In this document: positions 18,401 through 26,598 of the stretch, in pieces
Layout of the letters: every line of letters starts with the position of its first letter
How positions within the stretch are numbered: position 1 is the first letter of the stretch
NCBI GenBank assembly: GCA_937877605.1
Contig: CALFJA010000070.1
Location: 1 to 44,689 of the forward strand
Length of the DNA stretch: 44,689 nucleotides
Source: an uncultured Prevotellaceae bacterium
GTDB taxonomy: Bacteria; Bacteroidota; Bacteroidia; Bacteroidales; Bacteroidaceae
Direction: 5' to 3'
Position numbers and translations under genes: made by a program
Notes under the pieces: generated by a model
The model's database searches: none
Seen by the model: the letters and a program-made list of their open reading frames with translations, nothing else
What the model was told of the DNA's origin: nothing

Positions 18401-20001
18401 GAAAGAAGTTCCAGCTTGGTTTCAAGTATACTGCTACTGCTGCGAAACCCGGTCGCTGGCAGATTAAGAACCTCTCCGTAACCGACAGCACTACTCCTGT
18501 AATCGAAGTTCCGACACTGACTCCGTCGAAGACTTCCGCTACTGAAGGCGAAGTTGTTACCATAACTGTTTCACAGACAGGTTTCGATGGTGACGACGGT
18601 ACCGAAATATGGTACACCACCGACGGTTCCGACCCGACCACCAGTAGCACCAAGCGTGTGCTTGACGACAGCTCTATCAATACCATTTCGGTTACCATGG
18701 GTACTGCTGATGTAGAGGTTAAAGCCGTGGCTGTCAGTGTTATGGGACAACCAAGTGCTGAGACCTCTGTAACCATTACCTATCAAAGTTCTTCAACCTC
18801 TGACGCAGAACCGCTTCCATACGAAGACCTCTCTTCAAGCTTGGGTAAGTTTACCGCCGACGACAGCGATGTTTGGACTTGGAGTTCAAGCTACAACTGC
18901 GCTGTTGGTAAGAAGCAGGGCGGTGCCATCGGTTGGCTCATTTCTCCGCTGATCGACCTGACCACTGCCAACGATCCTACATTGACCTTCACTGAAATGG
19001 GTAACTATTTCAAGAACGGCATCACCATTACCGACAATGCCACCGTATGGGTTCGTGAAGGTGAAAGCGGCAGCTGGACACAACTGTCGTTCGACACCCG
19101 TTGCTCGGGTACAGCATTCTCGAGTGTAGCTTCTCCGACAACAAGTCTTGCAAGTTACAAGGGCAAGAAAGTACAGATTGGCTTCAAGTATGAAAGCACA
19201 TCCTCTGCCTACGGAACTTGGGAAGTGAAAGACTTCAAGGTTACCGACGGCGAAGCTGTCATTACCTATCTGGACGAGACCATCGAGTCGCTCAACGGCA
19301 AGACCGGTGCTGCCATCAGCAACATCAGCCTCAACCTGAACAACGCAAAGGTTGTATATGTTGACGCAACACAGGGTGCCTATGTTCGCGAGGGCGACTA
19401 CGCCATCCAGTTCTTCAAGACTGGACTCAGCCTCACTGCCGGACAGACCATGACGGGTAGCATCAAGTTCAACTATGCTCCCTACTATGGAATCCCCGAA
19501 GTGAAGGATATCGACGGCGTTACCAACCTCGACGATGTAACCTTCGGCGCAACCGAAACACCTGTTGCCGTGACCGTTTCGCTCGACAACCTCGTTGAGC
19601 TGGCTCATGTGGCCGACTTCGTGAGCGTTTCCGGCGTAACAATTGAATATGTTGCCCCGACATCCGCTCCAGAAAACGACTTGCAACGGGCTTCTTCCGC
19701 TACATACTACGCTGTTTCCGGCGAGACCAAGGTACAACTCTACGACAAGTTCGGCAATGGGCTTCTCAACGAAGAACTCAATGGGAAGACCGCTACGGTT
19801 GAAGGTATCTTCGGTGCCATCTACAGCGGTGCACCCGAAATATTCCCAACCAAGATTACAACCGAGGCCACCGGCATCAACAATATTGACTTTGATACCG
19901 AGAACGGCAAGGGAACTATCTACAATCTCAGCGGACAACGCGTTGACAAGAACTACAAAGGCATCGTTATCTACAACGGCAAGAAACTCTTGCTAAAGTA
20001 A
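15484..20001 (+). CDS. Secreted M6-family metalloprotease, second paralogue
   Basis: The 1505-residue product has a signal peptide ending near A21 (MLVHAIPAKPG) and the same N-terminal layout as the protease at 4249-9123. The zinc motif is HEFSH at 294-298, followed by CLGYPDFYD, and a DWDGDGYVDQVYV loop precedes it. After the catalytic region come a chitobiase-type repeat (DIYYTLDGSKP), a jelly-roll-like segment, a Big_2 Ig-like domain, an MAM/choice-of-anchor-J-like domain (ESWFISPVF), a second chitobiase-type repeat (EIWYTTDGSDP), another anchor-J-like copy (GWLISPLID), and an OB-fold-like stretch. The end, ATGINNIDF...YNLSGQRV...KKLLLK, resembles a type IX secretion tail. It lacks the six-copy module of its paralogue, so the C-terminal halves have been swapped or rebuilt. 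Protease call firm; substrate unknown. Confidence 0.92.
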   Translation: MKKTLYLLFLLCTWTMLVHAIPAKPGQKKVLTLANGTTIQATLVGDEHGHFYVDANGKAYNRASGKAFYQEVNSGNIISKAKVRRSQVNTKRVKRLGAAKVGEVGSYIGQKKGIVILVNYTDVKWQSSNTLALFKRIANEENFSYGSFKGSMYDYFKAQSGGQFELTFDVVGPVTVAKKQSYYGGNDTYGNDEHAAEMVIEACKLADSQVNFANYDWDGDGYVDQVYVVYAGQGEADGGSDDTIWPHAYDLESANYYGDGSGVLTLDGVKINTYACGSELNGSSELEGIGTMCHEFSHCLGYPDFYDIDYSGGQGMYSWDLMDMGSYNDDGYQPAGYTSYERWVAGWQEPIELTNTTAVTDMKGLQDGGESYIIYNDNNRNEYFLLENRTQTGWDASLPGGGMLIIHVDYDATVWSNNKPNDDASHQRMTWVPADGSYNASIQTSGSYKYVTISDANLAKDLWPQSGKTVFGSQSTGNTLSKLWTANSEGSNYLNVSVEDITKDANGLISFNFQGQSNVATPTFSPAAGRYSEPQTVTITCSDADTDIYYTLDGSKPTSGSTAYTAPFVVSETTTVKAIAINGEGEESNVATAKYTIVDGNQLLYEGVSAYSAESDGSQAIGTDESDLDYDGWTTLTKVYKGGISNAKENGGCLKLGANNAAGSVQASNIALTGDGTLVFSLKKYNKDTGKLNLTVTGATADVTQFTPSDTWTEYTVNLTGGTGNVSITLATSAKRAYIDEIELLSKSGSSTKKNVTMSFSQTAVQATLGETFVAPVLTIDPSGLAVTYSSSNTNIATVTSDGQVTLKAAGTATITAKFAGNDEYNSAQASYTLTVMNAGGETATTVEIPYENTLLGSHNDFTIEDVSTGGLEAVWKDNASYGMTANGYKCTGDIESWFISPVFNGTNATSPKLTLSHGINYFASVDAAKSETGVYIREEGASNWTALTVEYPASLSNTFLEGVEVDLSAYAGKKFQLGFKYTATAAKPGRWQIKNLSVTDSTTPVIEVPTLTPSKTSATEGEVVTITVSQTGFDGDDGTEIWYTTDGSDPTTSSTKRVLDDSSINTISVTMGTADVEVKAVAVSVMGQPSAETSVTITYQSSSTSDAEPLPYEDLSSSLGKFTADDSDVWTWSSSYNCAVGKKQGGAIGWLISPLIDLTTANDPTLTFTEMGNYFKNGITITDNATVWVREGESGSWTQLSFDTRCSGTAFSSVASPTTSLASYKGKKVQIGFKYESTSSAYGTWEVKDFKVTDGEAVITYLDETIESLNGKTGAAISNISLNLNNAKVVYVDATQGAYVREGDYAIQFFKTGLSLTAGQTMTGSIKFNYAPYYGIPEVKDIDGVTNLDDVTFGATETPVAVTVSLDNLVELAHVADFVSVSGVTIEYVAPTSAPENDLQRASSATYYAVSGETKVQLYDKFGNGLLNEELNGKTATVEGIFGAIYSGAPEIFPTKITTEATGINNIDFDTENGKGTIYNLSGQRVDKNYKGIVIYNGKKLLLK

Positions 20002-20021
20002 GGCATTGCTCCTTTTCACAC

Positions 20022-20055
20022 AAAAACCTCAGGCCCTACCGGTCTGAGGTTTTTT
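20022..20055 (+). terminator. Intrinsic terminator after the second M6 protease
   Basis: An 11-bp stem (AAAAACCTCAG at 20022-20032 with CTGAGGTTTTT at 20044-20054) and a T tract, 20 bp after the stop codon. Confidence 0.88.
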
Positions 20056-20160
20056 CATACCTTATATTATATAGGAATCCTACTGGCCACTCCCCTACCC
20101 GCTTCTACCTGCTGCCACAGCATTTTTTCTATACTGCAAACCTATATCAGCATTTTTTTG

Positions 20161-20168
20161 TAATTTTG
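20161..20168 (+). promoter_or_regulatory. -7 box upstream of mnmG
   Basis: TAATTTTG matches TAnnTTTG, 25 bp before the mnmG start. No convincing -33 box at the expected distance. Confidence 0.5.
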
Positions 20169-20193
20169 CCAAGTCGTTAAGGGCACAATAAAG

Positions 20194-22065
20194 ATGAAAT
20201 TGAACTACGATGTACTCGTCATCGGCGGCGGACATGCCGGATGCGAGGCTGCCTGCGCCGCTGCAAACATGGGAGCAAAGACATGTCTGGTGACTATGGA
20301 CATGAACAAAATTGCCCAAATGAGCTGCAATCCTGCCGTGGGCGGCATCGCAAAAGGACAGATTGTGCGCGAAATTGACGCCCTCGGAGGGCAAATGGGA
20401 ATTGTAACAGATGCCACCGCCATACAGTTTCGCATGCTTAACCGAGGCAAGGGACCTGCCATGTGGAGCCCAAGGGCACAATGCGACAGAGAGAAATTCA
20501 TCTGGAAGTGGCGCGAAGTGCTTGACAACACCGAGAATTTAGACATCTGGCAAGACCAAGCAGAAGAGTTACTCGTTGATAATCAGTATGTTACAGGTGT
20601 AAAAACAATTTGGGGAGTCACCCTTACAGCCAAGAGTGTGATTATCACAGCAGGTACATTCTTGAATGGATTGATGCACATCGGACGCAAACAGATTGCC
20701 GGCGGACGAATTGCCGAGCCTGCCGTAACACACCTGACAGACAGCATCACCCGACACGGCATCCGTTCCCTGCGAATGAAAACAGGAACTCCGGTGAGGA
20801 TTGACAAGCGCAGTGTGCATTTCGAAGACATGGAGCGCCAGCCCGGCGAGCAGGATTTCCACCAGTTCAGCTACTTCGGGCCGCACAGACAACAGCCACA
20901 ATTGCCTTGCTGGACCTGCTATACCAATACAGAGGTACACCAAACGCTCAAAAAAGGGTTACCCGATTCCCCACTCTACAATGGACAAATACAAAGCATT
21001 GGCCCCAGGTACTGTCCCTCCATAGAGACAAAACTGGTCACCTTCCCCGACAAGGAGCAACACCCCCTGTTCCTGGAACCCGAAGGCGTGGACACCAACG
21101 AAATGTACCTGAACGGCTTTTCGTCAAGCATGCCCATCGAGATACAACTCGAAGCACTACGGAAAATACCGGCCCTGCGCGATGTTCGGGTCTATCGTCC
21201 TGGCTATGCCATTGAGTATGACTTCTTCGATCCAACCCAGTTGAAGCATTCCCTGGAATCAAAACTGATAAAAGGATTGTTCCTCGCCGGTCAGGTGAAC
21301 GGCACAACTGGTTACGAAGAGGCCGCCGGGCAAGGGCTCGTTGCTGGCATCAATGCTGCACTCCACTGCAATAATTCCGACCCATTCGTTATGAATCGGG
21401 ATGAAAGTTATATTGGCGTGCTCATTGATGATCTCACAACAAAGGGTGTGGATGAACCGTACAGAATGTTTACTTCACGCGCCGAATACCGCATTCTGCT
21501 TAGACAGGACGATGCCGATGCCCGACTTACAGAGCGTGCACATAAAATAGGTTTGGCAACTACCGAACGCCTGTATCACTGGCGGGAGAAAAAACAGCAC
21601 ATTGCAGCCATCATCGACTTCTGCAACAATACGCCGGTGAAACCTAAGAAGGTAAACGAAGCACTAGAAAAACTAGGCACCACCCCACTCCAGTTCGGCT
21701 GCAAGATTGCCGATTTGGTGGCTCGGCCACAGCTGACGCTGGAAGCAATTGCCACATTCATGCCAGAACTGGCTGAAACACTGCAACGCCCAGCCAATCG
21801 CCGAGAGGAAATCGCAGAAGCAGCCGAAGTTAAAATGAAATACAAAGGATACATAGAACGAGAGAAACTGGTTGCTGACAAGATGCACCGGCTGGAGAAC
21901 ATAAAAATCAAGGGGCGGTTCAACTATGAAGACTTGCATGAAATATCTACCGAAGGACGACAAAAGCTTGCCCGTATTGACCCTGAAACACTGGCACAAG
22001 CCAGCCGCATACCTGGCGTGAGCCCCAGCGACATCAATGTCCTGCTGGTTCTTCTGGGAAGGTAA
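20194..22065 (+). CDS. mnmG: tRNA uridine-5-carboxymethylaminomethyl(34) synthesis enzyme MnmG
   Basis: The 623-residue length is standard for MnmG (GidA). It works with MnmE to install the cmnm5 group on U34 of several tRNAs, using FAD and folate. The FAD-binding GGGHAG lies at 11-16, followed by MSCNPAVGGIAKGQIVREID and the signature RMLNRGKGPAMWSPRAQCDR. GTFLNGLMHIG and ENIKIKGRFNY are further family motifs; the C-terminal MnmE/tRNA-binding helical domain ends RIPGVSPSDINVLLVLLGR. It is first in a run with apt, uvrC, dtd and mazG-deoC. A ParB-site-like palindrome begins 10 bp after its stop codon; gidA-adjacent parS sites are common near bacterial origins. Confidence 0.97.
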   Translation: MKLNYDVLVIGGGHAGCEAACAAANMGAKTCLVTMDMNKIAQMSCNPAVGGIAKGQIVREIDALGGQMGIVTDATAIQFRMLNRGKGPAMWSPRAQCDREKFIWKWREVLDNTENLDIWQDQAEELLVDNQYVTGVKTIWGVTLTAKSVIITAGTFLNGLMHIGRKQIAGGRIAEPAVTHLTDSITRHGIRSLRMKTGTPVRIDKRSVHFEDMERQPGEQDFHQFSYFGPHRQQPQLPCWTCYTNTEVHQTLKKGLPDSPLYNGQIQSIGPRYCPSIETKLVTFPDKEQHPLFLEPEGVDTNEMYLNGFSSSMPIEIQLEALRKIPALRDVRVYRPGYAIEYDFFDPTQLKHSLESKLIKGLFLAGQVNGTTGYEEAAGQGLVAGINAALHCNNSDPFVMNRDESYIGVLIDDLTTKGVDEPYRMFTSRAEYRILLRQDDADARLTERAHKIGLATTERLYHWREKKQHIAAIIDFCNNTPVKPKKVNEALEKLGTTPLQFGCKIADLVARPQLTLEAIATFMPELAETLQRPANRREEIAEAAEVKMKYKGYIEREKLVADKMHRLENIKIKGRFNYEDLHEISTEGRQKLARIDPETLAQASRIPGVSPSDINVLLVLLGR

Positions 22066-22075
22066 CAGACCAAAA

Positions 22076-22091
22076 TGTTTCACATGAAACA
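22076..22091. promoter_or_regulatory. parS-like ParB-binding site, one mismatch
   Basis: TGTTTCACATGAAACA differs at one central position from the canonical parS TGTTTCACGTGAAACA. It lies in the mnmG-apt gap. An upstream in-frame ATG of apt falls inside this palindrome and is therefore not used as the start. Confidence 0.7.
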
Positions 22092-22125
22092 TCCGAACCG
22101 ACAACCACAAAAAGACACTCATAAT

Positions 22126-22656
22126 ATGAATAATCAGATCTTATTAGACAATCTGCGCTGCATTCCAGACTGGCCCATCAAAGGTGTCAACTTCAGAGAT
22201 GTCACAACGCTATTCAAAAATCCGGAAACTTTGAAGGTGATGGCCGACGAAATGTACGAGCTTTACAAAGAAAAGGGCATCACAAAGATTGTGGGTATTG
22301 AAAGCCGAGGCTTTGTCATGTCTTCTGCACTAGCCACACGGCTCAATGCCGGCATTGTACTATGCCGGAAGCCAGGCAAGCTACCATGTGATACCATCCA
22401 ACAGACCTATGCAAAAGAGTACGGAACCGACACGATAGAGATTCACAAAGATGCCATTTGTGAAGATGACATCATACTTCTTCACGACGATCTTCTCGCA
22501 ACAGGAGGTACTATGAAGGCTGCATACGACTTGGTGAAAAAGTTCAACCCAAAGAAAATTTACGCAAATTTCATCATAGAATTAGTCAACGAGCATCTAA
22601 ACGGAAGAGAAACATTCAACAACGAAATTGAAATCACTTCTCTGATAAAGGTCTAA
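22126..22656 (+). CDS. apt: Adenine phosphoribosyltransferase
   Basis: From ATG 22126 the product is 176 residues (MNNQILLDNLRCIPDWPIKG), the usual size; the frame could be extended to 22075 but that ATG lies in a parS-like palindrome. The enzyme salvages adenine with PRPP to AMP in the cytosol. Family motifs are GVNFRDVTTLF near the N-terminus, the IVGIESRGF substrate loop, and the PRPP-binding stretch HDDLLATGGTMKAAYDL. The gene is flanked on both sides by parS-like sites, 607 bp apart centre to centre region. Confidence 0.95.
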   Translation: MNNQILLDNLRCIPDWPIKGVNFRDVTTLFKNPETLKVMADEMYELYKEKGITKIVGIESRGFVMSSALATRLNAGIVLCRKPGKLPCDTIQQTYAKEYGTDTIEIHKDAICEDDIILLHDDLLATGGTMKAAYDLVKKFNPKKIYANFIIELVNEHLNGRETFNNEIEITSLIKV

Positions 22657-22697
22657 CGATACAGAAACGGCATCGGGTAGGGTAGAGTGCGCGACAT

Positions 22698-22713
22698 TGT
22701 TTCACGTGAAACA
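22698..22713. promoter_or_regulatory. parS site (ParB binding), perfect palindrome
   Basis: TGTTTCACGTGAAACA is identical to the widely conserved chromosomal parS consensus; with the flanking A and T the palindrome is 18 bp (22697-22714). It lies between apt and uvrC. The parA and parB genes are not in this window. Confidence 0.88.
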
Positions 22714-22734
22714 TAAGCAGTTCAAATCACAATA

Positions 22735-24594
22735 ATGAAACAACTGATGGCAAAAAGTCGAGATATAGAACGGATAGAACGGCTGAAACAGATTGTTTTG
22801 AGCATGCCGGAGAAACCCGGGAGCTATCAGTTTTACGACCAAAACCATCAAATCATCTATGTGGGAAAAGCAAAAAAACTTAAGGCCCGCGTTTCCACAT
22901 ATTTTCACAAAGAGGTTGACCGCTATAAGACGAAACTGCTGGTGTCTAAGATAGAAGACATCAGTTACACGGTCGTAAACACAGAGGAAGATGCACTCCT
23001 GCTGGAAAACAATCTCATCAAGAAGTACCAGCCCAAATATAATATCCTGCTGAAAGACGGAAAGACCTATCCCTATATCTGCATAACAAAAGATTTCTTG
23101 CCAAAAATCATCAAGACAAGACAGATAAATAAGAAACTGGGCACATACTTCGGACCATATTCACATATTGGAAACATGTATGCCATATTGGAGTTGATAC
23201 ATAAAATCTTTAAGCCCAGAACCTGTTATCATACATTTACAGCCGAAGGAATCGAGAAAAAGCAATATCGGCCTTGCCTGGAATACCACCTACACAACTG
23301 CCTTGGCCCATGTATCGCAAAGCAAAGCATTGAAGAATACCGTGAAAATATCATGCTGGCTAAGGAAATCCTCAAAGGGAACACAAGAAATTTAAGTAGC
23401 AAAATCTACGATGAAATGCTGCAAAAATCAAAAGAACTAAAATTTGAAGAAGCCGCAGTGTTGAAGGAAAAATATCTGCTACTTGAGAATTTTGTTTCCA
23501 AAAGCGAGGTGGTGTCCCACACAATCAACAATGTAGATGTCTTCACTATTAACGATGAAATGGGCGAAAATCTCCTTTTTGTCAATTATCTGCATGTGAA
23601 GAACGGAACCATCGTTCAAAGTTTTACCTACGAATACAAACGCAAACTTGCAGAAACAAAGGAAGAAATTCTTCTGCAAGCTATACAAGAAATCAGAGAC
23701 AAGTTTGGCAGCACGGCAAAGGAAATAATCGTTCCATTCAAGCTTAACTGGGCGCTACCGGATACCGATTTCTTCATTCCGCAACGTGGCGACAAGAAAC
23801 AACTTTTGGAACTGAGCGAAATGAATGCCAAACAATACAGATTCGATCGCCTGAAGCGAATTGAGAAACTCAATCCCGAACAGCGTCAAACGCGACTTAT
23901 GAAGGAATTGCAACAAGTATTGGGGCTAGATAAACTTCCATACCACATAGAATGCTTCGATAATTCCAACATTTCAGGTACCGACTCTGTTGCGGCTTGC
24001 GTCGTTTTCAAAGCGATGAAACCGTCGAAAAAAGATTATCGTAAGTACAACATAAAAACCGTTATTGGCCCAGATGACTATGGTTCAATGAAAGAAGTAG
24101 TACATCGACGCTACAGCCGTGCAATGGAAGAGGGAAGTAAGTTGCCGGACCTTATCATAACCGATGGTGGAATAGGGCAGATGAATGTAGTTAAAGAAGT
24201 GATATACAACGAGTTAGGAATAAATGTTGCCGTAGCAGGACTTGCAAAGGACAACCGACACCGTACGAACGAGTTGCTCTATGGCGACCCAGCCCAGGTA
24301 ATTGGATTGAAGACCAATAGCGAACTGTTCAAAGTGCTGACCCAGATGCAGGACGAAGTTCACAGATTTGCCATAACCTTCCACCGAGACAAGCGTTCAA
24401 AAAGAGCATTACACAGCGAATTGGACGAAATTAAAGGCATCGGTGAGCAAACCAAGCAGCAACTTCTTGCAAAACTAAAGAGTGTAAAAAGGATAAAAGA
24501 GGCTGACATACAGGCACTTACGCAAATTATAGGCCAGCACCGTGCAGCACTTGTCTGGAGTCATTTCCATACGAAAGATTCTCTGGCACAGTGA
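22735..24594 (+). CDS. uvrC: UvrABC system protein C
   Basis: The 619-residue nuclease makes both incisions in nucleotide excision repair. The GIY-YIG 3'-incision domain is at about 27-105 (PGSYQFYDQNHQIIYVGKAK). A UVR motif for UvrB contact lies at about 218-255 (LKFEEAAVLKEKY). The RNase H-like 5'-incision domain includes IECFDNSNISGTDSVAACVV and DLIITDGGIGQMN. The tandem helix-hairpin-helix is at about 558-605 (IKGIGEQTKQQLL). A second ATG at 22747 is a possible start. It follows apt by 78 bp including a parS site. Confidence 0.97.
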   Translation: MKQLMAKSRDIERIERLKQIVLSMPEKPGSYQFYDQNHQIIYVGKAKKLKARVSTYFHKEVDRYKTKLLVSKIEDISYTVVNTEEDALLLENNLIKKYQPKYNILLKDGKTYPYICITKDFLPKIIKTRQINKKLGTYFGPYSHIGNMYAILELIHKIFKPRTCYHTFTAEGIEKKQYRPCLEYHLHNCLGPCIAKQSIEEYRENIMLAKEILKGNTRNLSSKIYDEMLQKSKELKFEEAAVLKEKYLLLENFVSKSEVVSHTINNVDVFTINDEMGENLLFVNYLHVKNGTIVQSFTYEYKRKLAETKEEILLQAIQEIRDKFGSTAKEIIVPFKLNWALPDTDFFIPQRGDKKQLLELSEMNAKQYRFDRLKRIEKLNPEQRQTRLMKELQQVLGLDKLPYHIECFDNSNISGTDSVAACVVFKAMKPSKKDYRKYNIKTVIGPDDYGSMKEVVHRRYSRAMEEGSKLPDLIITDGGIGQMNVVKEVIYNELGINVAVAGLAKDNRHRTNELLYGDPAQVIGLKTNSELFKVLTQMQDEVHRFAITFHRDKRSKRALHSELDEIKGIGEQTKQQLLAKLKSVKRIKEADIQALTQIIGQHRAALVWSHFHTKDSLAQ

Positions 24595-24654
24595 CTGCTT
24601 TTACCCAATAATGACTGATTATTAAGAAGTTCCGGCTGAAAATTAAGCATATTT

Positions 24655-24685
24655 TTTGGCAGAATTTCTTTTTTGCCTATCTTTG
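24655..24685 (+). promoter_or_regulatory. Promoter of dtd and mazG-deoC
   Basis: TTTG (24655-24658), 19-bp spacer, TATCTTTG (24678-24685): a full consensus match, with a leader of about 40 nt to the dtd start. Confidence 0.75.
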
Positions 24686-24731
24686 TATACCACTAAATCT
24701 AATATAACTACCCCCAAACAGAGTAATATCA

Positions 24732-25184
24732 ATGCGTGCAGTTGTTCAACGCGTAACCCATGCAACAGTAAACATAGACCACAAGCCCTACTCACAAATA
24801 GGCGAAGGTCTCATGGTTCTGCTTGGCATAGCCTTTGAAGACACTGCCGATGACATTGAATGGCTGGTAAAGAAAATTGCATCACTGCGCGTATTCGACG
24901 ATGACAACGGTGTGATGAATCTCTCGGTCAAAGAAATTGGGGGAGAGGTCATGGTTGTCAGCCAGTTCACACTGATGGCATCCTACAAGAAAGGCAATCG
25001 CCCATCCTACATAAGAGCCGCAAAGCCGGAATCCTCCATACCTCTCTACGAACAATTTTGCCATGCAATAAGCGATGAAATGGGCAAAAAAGTGACCACA
25101 GGCGTTTTTGGAGCCCACATGGACATTGAACTTGTAAACAGCGGTCCTGTAACGATATGCATGGACACAAAGAATAAGGAATAA
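24732..25184 (+). CDS. dtd: D-aminoacyl-tRNA deacylase
   Basis: The 150-residue protein hydrolyses D-aminoacyl-tRNA (and Gly-tRNA-Ala), a proofreading step in the cytosol. Key motifs are intact: MRAVVQRVTHATVNI at the N-terminus, SQFTL at 77-81 with the catalytic Thr80, and NSGPVT at 136-141 supplying the cross-subunit Gly-cisPro pair. Length is standard. It has its own promoter and is followed 14 bp later by the mazG-deoC ORF, so the two are probably co-transcribed. Confidence 0.96.
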   Translation: MRAVVQRVTHATVNIDHKPYSQIGEGLMVLLGIAFEDTADDIEWLVKKIASLRVFDDDNGVMNLSVKEIGGEVMVVSQFTLMASYKKGNRPSYIRAAKPESSIPLYEQFCHAISDEMGKKVTTGVFGAHMDIELVNSGPVTICMDTKNKE

Positions 25185-25198
25185 CCAATAAAAAAGAG

Positions 25199-26485
25199 AT
25201 GCTTAACACCGATATTCATAACGAGATGACACTCCGTCAAGCCCAGGAGGCTGTGGACAAATGGATACGGGAGTATGGTGTCCGCTATTTCAGCGAGCTG
25301 ACCAACATGGCCTGCCTGACCGAGGAAGTAGGGGAGTTGGCTCGTATCATGGCAAGGCGCTATGGCGACCAAAGCAGCAAGCCCGGAGAAACTCTGGATT
25401 TGCCCGATGAAATGGCCGATATTCTCTGGGTGCTCATCTGTCTGGCTAATCAAACAGGCGTCGACCTGACAGATGCATTCCAGAGGAATATGCAAAAGAA
25501 GACCAAAAGAGACAAGGAACGACATATTTCAAACCCTAAATTAATATTAGAAACCATGACAGAATTACACAACCACGACCATCATGCTTATGATGCTCCG
25601 CTCAAAAGCAAGTACGAAGAGGCTCTTTCCAAGTACAATGTAGCTCTTGACGATGCAGAAGTTGCTGCTGCCGTAAAGAAGTTGATTGAAGAAAAAGTGC
25701 CTGAAAACAACACTGAAGAAATCAAGCGTTTCCTCTTCGGCAGTATTGAACTGACAACTCTGACCACGCAGGATTCCGACGAGAGTGTTCTCCGCCTGGT
25801 TGAGCGCGTCAACAAGTTTGACCACGACTATCCCTACATGCCACATGTTGCTACTATTTGTACCTATCCACGCTATGCCAAACTCGTGAGCGAATCATTG
25901 GAAGTGGATGGTGTTCATCCTATCTGCGTCAGCGGTGCCTTCCCTTCCTCACAGGCCATGCTTGAAGTGAAGGTCGCAGAAACCGCCCTTGCCGTACGCG
26001 ACGGTGCTGAGGAAATAGACATCGTGATGCATGTCGGCGCCTTCCTGAGCGGTGATTACGAGACTGTTTGCGATGAAATCCAGGAGCAGAAGGCCGCATG
26101 CGGCGAAGTTCCCATGAAGGTTATTCTTGAAACTGGCGACCTCGGCTCTGCCAGCAACATCAAGAAGGCCTCCATTCTTTCCATGTACTCGGGTGCTGAC
26201 TACATCAAGACCTCAACCGGCAAGGAGAAGGTGAGCGCTACTCCCGAAGCTGCCTATGTCATGTGCCAAGCCATCAAGGAATACTACGAGGAAACAGGCA
26301 TTCAGGTTGGTTTCAAGCCTGCCGGCGGTATCAACACTGTACACGACGCACTGGTTTATTACACCATCGTAAAAGAAGTGCTGGGCCAGCAGTGGCTGAC
26401 GAACAAGTGGTTCCGCATGGGTACCAGCCGCCTGACCAACCTTCTGTTGAGCGAACTTGAAGGCAAAGAAGTGAAATATTTCTAA
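25199..26485 (+). CDS. deoC: In-frame MazG-type nucleotide pyrophosphohydrolase / deoxyribose-phosphate aldolase fusion
   Basis: One uninterrupted 428-codon frame encodes two enzymes usually made from neighbouring genes. Residues 1-115 are a MazG-like all-alpha NTP pyrophosphohydrolase with E42, E43, E46 and E71-x2-D74 as magnesium ligands. Residues about 120-428 are DeoC, which splits deoxyribose 5-phosphate to glyceraldehyde 3-phosphate and acetaldehyde; EIDIVMHVG supplies the Asp, DYIKTSTGKEK the Schiff-base Lys, and GFKPAGGI the second Lys. The junction (NPKL-ILET-M) is A/T-rich like a ribosome-binding leader, and ATG 25556 would start a normal 309-residue DeoC. So either a true fusion exists, or the mazG stop codon was lost and deoC still starts internally. 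A bidirectional terminator follows. Confidence 0.92.
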   Translation: MLNTDIHNEMTLRQAQEAVDKWIREYGVRYFSELTNMACLTEEVGELARIMARRYGDQSSKPGETLDLPDEMADILWVLICLANQTGVDLTDAFQRNMQKKTKRDKERHISNPKLILETMTELHNHDHHAYDAPLKSKYEEALSKYNVALDDAEVAAAVKKLIEEKVPENNTEEIKRFLFGSIELTTLTTQDSDESVLRLVERVNKFDHDYPYMPHVATICTYPRYAKLVSESLEVDGVHPICVSGAFPSSQAMLEVKVAETALAVRDGAEEIDIVMHVGAFLSGDYETVCDEIQEQKAACGEVPMKVILETGDLGSASNIKKASILSMYSGADYIKTSTGKEKVSATPEAAYVMCQAIKEYYEETGIQVGFKPAGGINTVHDALVYYTIVKEVLGQQWLTNKWFRMGTSRLTNLLLSELEGKEVKYF

Positions 26486-26532
26486 ATCCATACGCATGAA
26501 CGGTGCAAGCATCCGTTCTGTACAGGTAAAGC

Positions 26533-26571
26533 ATCAGCGCCCTGCTCAGTTTTGAGCAGGGCGCTGATTTT
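26533..26571. terminator. Bidirectional terminator between deoC and the polyprenyl synthase gene
   Basis: Perfect 15-16 bp stem (ATCAGCGCCCTGCTCA at 26533-26548 with its complement at 26553-26568) and T run; the genes on either side converge on it. Confidence 0.9.
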
Positions 26572-26598
26572 GTATACGAGAGTTGTTAGGGAAGAGTA

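Noticed and set aside
22075..22125. Upstream ATG start for apt
   Set aside because: It lies within a parS-like palindrome and would add 17 residues absent from the family; ATG 22126 gives the normal length.
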